Shown: positions 53,103-61,500 of the stretch, piece after piece
Layout: every line of letters starts with the position of its first letter
How positions within the stretch are numbered: the stretch's first letter is position 1
Assembly: GCA_013151645.1 (NCBI GenBank)
Contig: JAADHU010000031.1
Span: 41,138-105,137 of the forward strand
Direction: 5' to 3'
Source: Gammaproteobacteria bacterium
Lineage (GTDB): Bacteria; Pseudomonadota; Gammaproteobacteria; Steroidobacterales; Woeseiaceae
DNA: 64,000 bases
Translations under genes and position numbers: made by a program
Notes under the pieces: model-generated
The model's database searches: none
Seen by the model: only the letters and a program-made list of their open reading frames with translations
Told to the model about the DNA's origin: nothing

Positions 53103-55088
53103 TCACGGTACTGAGAGGCATTTTTTCAGGAATTGTGCGGATTCCTCGAGAAACCTCAGTCGGTGCTCATACCGACTCAGGTAGTGGTCGCCGCCTTCCA
53201 GTTGGACGAACTTGAAATCCTTGTCGTACTTGTCGAGTTTTCTTGCCATGCCAATCGATTGCTCGATATTCACTGAGAGATCCCGATCGCCATGAATCAG
53301 CAGGATCGGAATACCGATATCCTTTGCACGACGGGCGGGTGAATTTTCGGCCAGCATGGCGTGGTCGCCCCACAGCCGACCGATAAAACGGGTGCTGTAT
53401 CGGCCATTGATGTATTGGGATGCCTGACGAATCAGATCCGGAAGGTCGGAGACGCCGGCAAAGCTGACAGCACACCGGTATATTTCGGGCGTCTTGATCG
53501 CTCCCATCAACGCGGCGTAGCCGCCGTAAGAGCCGCCGACGATGGCTATGCGGTTCGGGTCTGCATAGCCGCCGTCCACCAGCCATTGTACGCCGTCGGT
53601 AATGTCGTCCTGCATGGACTGGCCCCATTGCCGGTCGCCAGCGTCAATGAATGTCTGGCCATAGCCGTCGGAACCGCGGAAATTCATTTGCAGTACGCCG
53701 TAACCCCGGCTGACCAGGAATTGGGCCCAGTAGTCGAAACGCAGCAGGTCCCGTGAAGCCGGACCGCCGTGGGGCAGGATGACGAACGGCACTGAATGGG
53801 CTTCGGCAATCGATGAGATGCCCGCCGGCAATGTGACAAAGGCCGGTATCGACAGCCCGTCGCGAGCGGTGTAGCCGGTCGCAAATGACTTGCCGAGAAG
53901 CGACGGTTCCAGCCCCGGATATTGTGCCGTAAGTTCCAGCCGCCGGCCGGTTTGTCGATTGAACAGGTAATAGTGTCCCGGGTCGCCAGCGGCGCGAAAC
54001 AGCAAAATAGCGTGATCGCCGTCGTCGCTCAGGCTTGTCAGACTAATGGAGAAAGTCGGGTATTCGACGCGCAGTCTCTCGACGGCCTCATCCATGGGTC
54101 GCATTGCGACATAGACGGTGGAACGCGAGTCTTCAATGAAATGGATGCGCTGCAACTCGCCCGTCAATCGATCAATGCCGATGCTTGAAATATCGACGTT
54201 CGGATGCCGGTAGAGCTGTTCGACGAATTCGTCTTGCGCGATATCGAAAAGATACAGCGCGTCGGTATCGCTCTCGTGATTGGACAACACATAAATTTGA
54301 TTCGGGTTCGATGAGAATGCGAGTGGCGTAAAAGTATTTCGGCCGGCGTTGAGTCGGTGTGAGAGATCATTCCATCTGCGTTTGCCGGCTGGCCGAACCT
54401 TCATGACGGGAACCGATTCATTCGCCAGGCCGTAACCGAGACGAACGTTGCCATCGTTGTCTGCCATCCACCATTGCACGCCGTAGCGACCGTATTCGAC
54501 GCGCCGATGGCCCGCGAATTTTGTTACATTGATCTTGTGCACTTTTGGCTTGATCGGGTTGCTTATCGAGTACTGTACGAGAATATTCTCCGGCTCCTGT
54601 GGCAGGTAAGAAACGATCCGGTCCTGAATCTGGACTGAACGTTTATTTCGCTGGGGGTGGAAGAGGGAGATTATTTTTCGTTGTGGTACGTCAATGGTGA
54701 TCAACCGTGTTTCGCCCGTCGGTATACGACTCCGCCAGCCCGCGCTGGAATAGGTACTTGCCAGCAGGTGCTCGTCCGTCACCCAGCGGAACCAGCCCAC
54801 TGAGGTTTTTTCGGTCTCGCGGACGCTGTATACGCGTTCGATTTGCGATGCGCCGATCGCAAAAATTCTGATCACGTAGCGGTTGTCTTCATTGACTCTT
54901 GCGGCCAGGTATTTGCCCCCCGGGGAAATGGCGAGATCGGTATAGGTGGGCAGTCGAGCGAAATCCTCTACACCCGGTGCGGCTCTGACGACAGACAAAA
55001 GAGTCATCGTGAACAGCGTGCTGACCAGAAAGGGGATTGTGGTCAGCGGACGACGGCCGGTACCGGTTTGGTGCATCGTTTTCCCCAT
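53103..55088 (-). CDS. S9-family (prolyl oligopeptidase-type) peptidase
   Basis: 661 residues from the ATG at 55088. Signal peptide ending RAAP, a WD40-like beta-propeller about 35-380, and an alpha/beta hydrolase peptidase domain about 400-660 with nucleophile Ser in GGSYGGYAAL, Asp in HGDRDLSVN and His in EGGDHYLSRYEH. Dipeptidyl- or acyl-aminoacyl-peptidase-like enzyme working in the periplasm or outside. Runs from just after the ECF/kinase locus on the minus strand and convergent with the TonB-domain gene. Confidence 0.88.
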   Translation of the reverse strand: MGKTMHQTGTGRRPLTTIPFLVSTLFTMTLLSVVRAAPGVEDFARLPTYTDLAISPGGKYLAARVNEDNRYVIRIFAIGASQIERVYSVRETEKTSVGWFRWVTDEHLLASTYSSAGWRSRIPTGETRLITIDVPQRKIISLFHPQRNKRSVQIQDRIVSYLPQEPENILVQYSISNPIKPKVHKINVTKFAGHRRVEYGRYGVQWWMADNDGNVRLGYGLANESVPVMKVRPAGKRRWNDLSHRLNAGRNTFTPLAFSSNPNQIYVLSNHESDTDALYLFDIAQDEFVEQLYRHPNVDISSIGIDRLTGELQRIHFIEDSRSTVYVAMRPMDEAVERLRVEYPTFSISLTSLSDDGDHAILLFRAAGDPGHYYLFNRQTGRRLELTAQYPGLEPSLLGKSFATGYTARDGLSIPAFVTLPAGISSIAEAHSVPFVILPHGGPASRDLLRFDYWAQFLVSRGYGVLQMNFRGSDGYGQTFIDAGDRQWGQSMQDDITDGVQWLVDGGYADPNRIAIVGGSYGGYAALMGAIKTPEIYRCAVSFAGVSDLPDLIRQASQYINGRYSTRFIGRLWGDHAMLAENSPARRAKDIGIPILLIHGDRDLSVNIEQSIGMARKLDKYDKDFKFVQLEGGDHYLSRYEHRLRFLEESAQFLKKCLSVP

Positions 55089-55201
55089 CGCCCTCAAATT
55101 CGTTTCGAGTCTACCGTTTTCGACTCCTGGTCGACAATCTTATCGTCAAGCCCGATGCCAGGATTACAGTGGACGGTCTCGTTCTCGCCACACCCTTCAC
55201 A

Positions 55202-57817
55202 TTAGAAATTCTCCGCACGGCGGGTTCGCAATTCTTCCAGTTTCGCTGAATCGTCGTCGCTGCGTTCGAGTATGGCAATGTAGCGATTCAGCACGATGGC
55301 TATACGTTCTTTATCGTCCGGAAAATTTGCGTCGACATAGTTCAGCGTGGTCGCAATCAGGCGCTTTGCCGTTTGCCAGTTACCCGCGTCGTATTCGATT
55401 TGCGAGAGCATTTGTTGCGTATCCCAGTAAGAAGGATGCTGAGAGCCTAGTTTTTCCCGCCGAATGTCACCGGCGCGCTGCATCGCATCCCGGGCTTCAT
55501 TCAGGCGTTCGAGTCCGCGCAATACTCTTGCGCTTGTATACAGGGCATCGGCCGTTAACGTGTGAGCGTCTCCGTATTCAACGAGCACAATATCTCTCGC
55601 GCGAACGGTGTATTCAAGCGCGGTTTCGTAGTCCTGCATTTGAATGTAAATCGTGGCAATCTCATTGAGCGCGCTCACATATCGGTTATGGGACGGACCC
55701 AGGGTTTTCTCCCAAATGCCCAGGGCATCCTGAGCATAGTCAAGAGCCGCAACGAAGTCGCCGCGACTGCGTTCAACGCTTGCGAGCACCGTCAAATCGT
55801 ACGCAACATCAGCGTGCACCGTTCCGTATATGGCACGATCGACGGCAAGCGCTCTTTCCGCGAATTCCGCCGCCTGTTCGAGATCGTCCTGATTGAAATA
55901 GAAGGCGCCCAGATTAGCCAGGGCCGTGGCGCTGTCCGGGTGTTTTTCACCGTACAACGCCAGGCGAATGTGCAGGGACTCTCGATACACCCGTTCGGCT
56001 TCCGGCGTGCGGTTAACGGAATCGTAAACAATGCCGAGATGGTTCAGCGATTTCGCGCGCATCGCCTGTGTGGCTTCCTCTTTGCCGTGCAGAAGTTCGA
56101 GTGCACGCTTGTAATACGCGATCGAATCGTCAAAATCGTCGCGCCAGTAAGCAATAGTACCCAGGTGATTCAATACTCTGGTTAGCGATGGGTCTTCTGC
56201 GCCGACCAGTGCCTCGCGACGCGCCAGTGCTTCGCGTGCGGTCGCATCTGCCTTGTCCCAGTCTTCACTGCGGTAATAAATCCACGCCAGTTCCTCGAGA
56301 TTCTGAAGCGTGATTTCCTCGGCGTCGGGCACGTCGTTACGATACAGGTCGATGCTTTGCTCAAGGTAGTGGCGCGCGGAATCATACAAGCCCAGCCGTT
56401 CGTAAACTTTACCCAGTGTCAGCAACAGCCGCGCCCGTACTTGCGGGGATTCGTCCAGTTCAGTGGCCAGTTTTTTGGCGCCTCGGTCCAGCACTTCCCG
56501 GGCGGTCAGTTTTTCACCCAATGCCTGATCCGGTGTATTGGTCGCGAAGAGTTCCACCATGAATTCCGTGGCCGATTCCGCGACGCGCTTTTCCTGTTCG
56601 GCAATGTTACGTTCAGTTGCCAGTCGCTGGGTATAAACGACCGTCATGGCGATGGCTCCCAGCAGAGCAGCGCTCACCGCGACGACGCCGGTACGGTTTC
56701 GTTTGATGAATTTTCCAGCACGGTAATGAAGTGAAGGCGTGCGTGCCGTTACCGGTCGGTGCTCAAGAAAATTACGGACGTCGTTCGCCATACCCCGAAC
56801 GGTTTCATAACGGCGTTCGGGTTCTTTGCGCATCGCCATGAGTACGATGTTGTCCAGATCAGCATTGACTGTTTCGCTGTGTGGGTCACTGATTTGAACA
56901 GCGGCGCTGGGGGCAATGGGTTCGGTTTCGCGAACCAATCGTTCGATCTCCGGCGAACTTGTGCCCTCGATCGGGTAGGGGAAACAATCGGTCAGCAACT
57001 GATAAAGCAACAGGCCAAGGCCGTAGACGTCGGTTGCGGTGCTGGCAGCCTCGCCGCGCAACTGCTCAGGGCTCGAGTATTGCGGTGTCATAAATCGCAT
57101 GTCGGCACGCGTGACCGCGGCGTCGGCATCCAGCAGCCGTGCGATACCGAAGTCGAGCAGTTTAGGTGTGCCATCGGCCATGATAAGAATGTTCGAGGGT
57201 TTAATATCACGGTGAATGACGAGTTTCCGGTGGGCATATCGAACCGCGCTACAGATCTTCAGAAACAGCTGCAGCTTCTCGCGTATGGAGAGGCCTTGTT
57301 CGCGGCAGAACTCGATGATGTTCTTGCCGGCGACATACTCCATCACGAGGTAGGGTACGTCTTTGTCCGTACGCCCGCCGTCCAGCAAGCGTGCAATGTT
57401 CGGATGATCCAGGTCGGCAAGGATTTGTCGCTCGAGGCGGAAGCGTTCGATCAGGCCGGGTGTCGCGCTCATCCAGCTAATGGTTTTAATCGCAACCTGA
57501 CGATCAAATTCCTGATCCGCCCGTTCGGCCAGAAATACCTGGCCCATGCCGCCGCGACCGACCACCCGCAAAAGCCGGTATGGGCCGATATGTTCGCCTT
57601 CACTCAACTGGTCGACGTAGTCAGCGGCGGCGGATTCGACGACGCGATCGATGCCTTCAGCGGATCTCGTCGCAACTTCAAGCAGCGCATCGACCTCATC
57701 GCGCAATGCCTGGTCCGTTCCGCAGGACCGGGTAAGAAAATGCTCGCGGGACGCGGCGTCCAACGCGATCGCCTCGTGAAATAAAGTCGATACGATTTTC
57801 CAGCGATCTGTGTCCAT
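55202..57817 (-). CDS. membrane Ser/Thr protein kinase with TPR domain
   Basis: 871 residues. Cytoplasmic Hanks-type kinase about 80-350 with GRGGMGQVFLAE, AIKTI, HRDIKPSN, LLDFGIARL and TPQYSSPEQL (APE region), then a membrane helix about 375-395 (GVVAVSAALLGAIAMTVVY), and about ten TPR-like repeats (430-870) outside or at the membrane. All catalytic residues are present. 17 bp downstream of the ECF sigma gene on the same strand, so probably one operon. The pairing of a TPR kinase with an ECF factor suggests that it phosphorylates the sigma factor. Confidence 0.9.
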   Translation of the reverse strand: MDTDRWKIVSTLFHEAIALDAASREHFLTRSCGTDQALRDEVDALLEVATRSAEGIDRVVESAAADYVDQLSEGEHIGPYRLLRVVGRGGMGQVFLAERADQEFDRQVAIKTISWMSATPGLIERFRLERQILADLDHPNIARLLDGGRTDKDVPYLVMEYVAGKNIIEFCREQGLSIREKLQLFLKICSAVRYAHRKLVIHRDIKPSNILIMADGTPKLLDFGIARLLDADAAVTRADMRFMTPQYSSPEQLRGEAASTATDVYGLGLLLYQLLTDCFPYPIEGTSSPEIERLVRETEPIAPSAAVQISDPHSETVNADLDNIVLMAMRKEPERRYETVRGMANDVRNFLEHRPVTARTPSLHYRAGKFIKRNRTGVVAVSAALLGAIAMTVVYTQRLATERNIAEQEKRVAESATEFMVELFATNTPDQALGEKLTAREVLDRGAKKLATELDESPQVRARLLLTLGKVYERLGLYDSARHYLEQSIDLYRNDVPDAEEITLQNLEELAWIYYRSEDWDKADATAREALARREALVGAEDPSLTRVLNHLGTIAYWRDDFDDSIAYYKRALELLHGKEEATQAMRAKSLNHLGIVYDSVNRTPEAERVYRESLHIRLALYGEKHPDSATALANLGAFYFNQDDLEQAAEFAERALAVDRAIYGTVHADVAYDLTVLASVERSRGDFVAALDYAQDALGIWEKTLGPSHNRYVSALNEIATIYIQMQDYETALEYTVRARDIVLVEYGDAHTLTADALYTSARVLRGLERLNEARDAMQRAGDIRREKLGSQHPSYWDTQQMLSQIEYDAGNWQTAKRLIATTLNYVDANFPDDKERIAIVLNRYIAILERSDDDSAKLEELRTRRAENF

Positions 57818-57834
57818 GATCCTCGATGCGAGTC

Positions 57835-58386
57835 CTATTTGAGTTCCTTGTACAGCCAGGCGCGGGCGAGTTGCATATCCTTGTTCAGCGTCACGCGGGA
57901 TATGCCGAGCGCGGCCGCAGCCTCCGTCGTCGTCAGGCCGCCAAAATAGAGAAGCTCGACGCTCTTGGCCATTCTTGCGTCAAATTCCGCCAAATTGTTA
58001 AGTGCCTCATCGAGATCGACGAGATCGAAATCGGGGTTGTCGGACGGATAGCGGGATTCATCCAGTGTCACCGGTCTCAGACCAGAGCCACGTTTGACGC
58101 GTTGCCGGGCGCGGGCATGATCGACCAGGATACGTCGCATCACTCTGGATGCCAGTGCCAGAAAATGCGCCCGATCGTGGAACTCGAGCTCCACACCGAC
58201 CAGCTTCAGGTAAGCCTCATTCACGAGTGCCGTGGCTTGCAGCGTGTGGCCGGCATTCTCCCGTCGCATATGCTGTGTCGCCAGGCGCCGGAGTTCGGAG
58301 TGCAGAAACGGCATGACTTTCTCGAGCGCCGTCTGATCGCCATTCTGCCAGGCATGCAGGAGTTCGGTGACGTGTGCTTTGGACAT
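57835..58386 (-). CDS. ECF-type sigma factor lacking the acidic region 2 motif
   Basis: 183 residues from the ATG at 58386 (AGCAGGA ribosome site; the frame to 58416 begins with TTG). Region 2 reads NAGHTLQATALVNEAYLKLVG: where classical ECF factors carry DAED before V-E-F, here is QATA. Region 4 has LGISRVTLNKDMQLARAWLY. Loss of the core-binding acidic motif together with a neighbouring kinase is the hallmark of factors activated by Thr phosphorylation (EcfP/PknT-type). No anti-sigma gene is beside it. Confidence 0.88.
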   Translation of the reverse strand: MSKAHVTELLHAWQNGDQTALEKVMPFLHSELRRLATQHMRRENAGHTLQATALVNEAYLKLVGVELEFHDRAHFLALASRVMRRILVDHARARQRVKRGSGLRPVTLDESRYPSDNPDFDLVDLDEALNNLAEFDARMAKSVELLYFGGLTTTEAAAALGISRVTLNKDMQLARAWLYKELK

Positions 58387-58491
58387 GATGTCCTGCTGCC
58401 GCTTCGAATGATTCAATTCTAACAGTCACTTGGCCGTAACACAGCATGAGCGGTTTACAGATTCGTGCGCGTTGTCGCATTCCATTGGAGC

Positions 58492-58513
58492 GACAGCCGA
58501 TATTGCGGCTGTC
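58492..58513. promoter_or_regulatory. perfect hairpin between sigma factor and large secreted protein
   Basis: Inverted repeat GACAGCCG-ATATTG-CGGCTGTC, 8-bp arms, 19 nt before the start at 58533 and on the other side of the ECF gene. Could be a binding site for a dimeric regulator or an mRNA hairpin near the ribosome site; nothing else tests it. Confidence 0.4.
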
Positions 58514-58532
58514 AACGGATTCCACCGGGAGA

Positions 58533-61500
58533 ATGATGATGTTGCGGCTGTCTAGACGATTCTTACTGCTAACGGCCTGCGGGGCGATCGCACTCGCACT
58601 GCTGAGCAAGCCAGGTTTTGCTCAACAGCAGGACAACGACGCGCTGCGCGATCTGATTACGGGCCTCGGAGTTGTACATAATATCGCCTATCCACCGTCG
58701 ATGTTGCCGGAGCCAATCACAAGCCTTATCGCGGGTACGGTCACGTACACGACCAATTTTGGCCTGAAATACATTCCGCCGGTGCTGATCGCGCCCGGGA
58801 CGGTGGGCGCGTTGCCGAACAGTGCAGACGGTTGCAGCTTCGATTTCACGATAAACGGCGGCGTGGAGAAAACGCGTCAGGACTTTCTCGGTGTGTTGCA
58901 AAGCTATGACGATTCTTTTGTGTGGAACAACTTTTTAGGTACGCCGGGCGTATTTCACGTGAACACCGATGTCCGCGTCGGCCTGTACCAGGGCAACACT
59001 TTGCTGGGCAATGATGTCAGTATACCGATGGGCAATCAGAGCTTGCGGTGGCGCGGCGAGACCCTGATTACGCCCATTCTCGACTATCCGCCGTGGTACA
59101 TCGTGTTTGCAAAACCGGTTGAAGTAGCCTCGCGTAAGCTCGCAGCGCTGGCAAAAACCCCGCCTGCCCGTCGTGCGGTATTGCGAGTGATGATCGAGTT
59201 GCTTATTTCGCTCGGCCTGGAGGGCGCTCAGGCTGGCATCAACTGGGCGGGTCTCGATGGACAGCCAACGTTAGCGGGCGGCCGCCCGATTCGCAACGAG
59301 CAGTTCCAGACCGTGCGTATCTTTGACACGGTCGCGCCGACCGCGACACTGAACCAAAACGTGTTTCGCATCGAGGCTACACAGGTTGGCGGGGAGCTTC
59401 TTCGTGATCACATCGGTCGACTGCGCGATTCGCTGGTCGTCAGTGACAACTGCGAGCGCATACCCTTCGTGTCGTATGCGGCGCCGTCGTTCCTGCCGGT
59501 GGGCGAGACCACTGACGTCACCTGGACGATTCGGGATGCGGGGCCGATCGATATCAATGGTGGTGCCAATGTTGTGCAGCGCTTGCAGCAGGTCATTGTC
59601 GAGGACACGATGCCGCCCATTATCCTGCCACCACCCGGCCGTGTGCTTGAGTCCGACGTGGCCGTCAATGCGATGCTCGGTCGGGCTGCGGTGTTCGATC
59701 TCGCGGACGTTCGGCCTGCCATTGTCAACGATGCTCCCGTCACGTTCGCAGCGGACAGTCGCACCCGGGTGACCTGGTCGGCCACCGATGCATCCGGCAA
59801 TTCCAGTAGTCGCAGCCAGTGGGTAACCGTGAAAACGCCGGGCACGAATACGGTACCCGAAGCGTTCTCCGCCGGCGTGAATGCACGCAGTTTCGAGCCG
59901 ATCGAAATCGAGCTCGGTGGCGAAGATCAGGATCTGCTGGACGGGCGATACGATCAGCTTTCTTTTTCCATCAGTCAGCCGCCGAGCAACGGTTTTTTTG
60001 TTGCGCCGCTGTTTCCCTATTTTATCGAAGATTATCGGGTGGAAAACGCTTTTGGTCTGACCAAAGCCGATCTTTCGCAGTTTCTCGATCAGCAGTGTGG
60101 TGCTGATCCGCGTAATTACGCTCCGCCGCGCGATTTCGTTACCGACCCACGCTACATTGCCGTAACGGACAATGGCACGGCTTATGTCAGTGACAACTAC
60201 TTTATCTGCAACCAGGTTGACGGGCGGATCGAGAGGAGATCACGCATCGCCAGTTTCACCAAAGACGCGGACGGAGTCTTGCAGTATGTAGGCCAGACTT
60301 TCACGATCAGCGGCGATCAGCCCCGCTCGTTGTTCATTGACGGCGACGAATCGGTCTATTACATCTCTCCGGTTTCCGGCTCATCGATCGGCCGAGTTCG
60401 TCGTTGTGACAATACGCTGCAAATTTGCGAAACCTTCGATCTGGATACCGACCAGGCTGGCCAACCGGTTACCGATCACATTCAGGACGATCCGACCTCC
60501 ATCGTCGCCGATGGCTCCGATGTGCTCTATGCCGTCGACGGCCAGCAGTCGATAATTGCTTACGATCTGCAAAACGTCAATGGGAATGGTCAGCCCGTAC
60601 GGCTCGGAGCCATCACGAAGCCCGGAGACATGGAACTCGGCAGTTTGCAGCGCAAGGACATGGCGATCGACAGTGAAGGCAACCTGTACGTGTCCGATAT
60701 CGACGCCGATCGTGTTTACAAGTTCTCGACCAGCAGCGTCACCCGAAATGCCGACGGTTCGGTCGATTTCGAGGCAGGCAGCCTGGTCGGCTGGATGGGG
60801 AGATGCGCGCAAAACCTGACCACGACTCGGGCCTGCGACGAAATCGCGGAACGCAGCTATGGCTACTCTTGTACAACGGCCTTGTGCAGCTCGGCCGTTA
60901 CGGCGGGGAGTCAGCCCGGCCAATTCGATTCGCCCCGTGGTATTGCCGTCGATGCCAACGGTGTCCTGTACGTGACCGATTACAACAACTTTCGGGTGCA
61001 GCGTTTTACAGCAGACGGATTTTTCGCCGGTGAGGCAATATCGGAATGTGACGGAACCTGCTTCGTACTGGGCGACTTCGGTAATCCTGAAGACGTGACG
61101 GTGAACCGCCAGTTCTTCTATGTGTTGGACCAGGAACGTGATTTATTGCACGTGTTCGAAACAACGCCGATCAGTGCGTTTGACGACGAAGCACTGACAC
61201 CCGCGCAATCGGCGACGGTCGTCTACCAGTCCAACGACAACTTCACCGGCTCCGACGAATTTCGTTTTACGGTCGGCGACGGTCTGGCAACCAGCGCCGA
61301 GGCGTCGATCGACGTCAGCATAACGCGAAACTTTCGCCCGCCGGTAGGTACGGAGGGGCTGGTGTTTTATGCGACCGAGGATCAGTCCCTTGACCTGGTG
61401 GTCGACGGTTTCGATCCGGATGCGGACGATCTGAACAATCTCAGCTACAGCATCACGCGCACGCCGGAACATGGTGCGCTCAATGGCGTTGGTCCCGATT

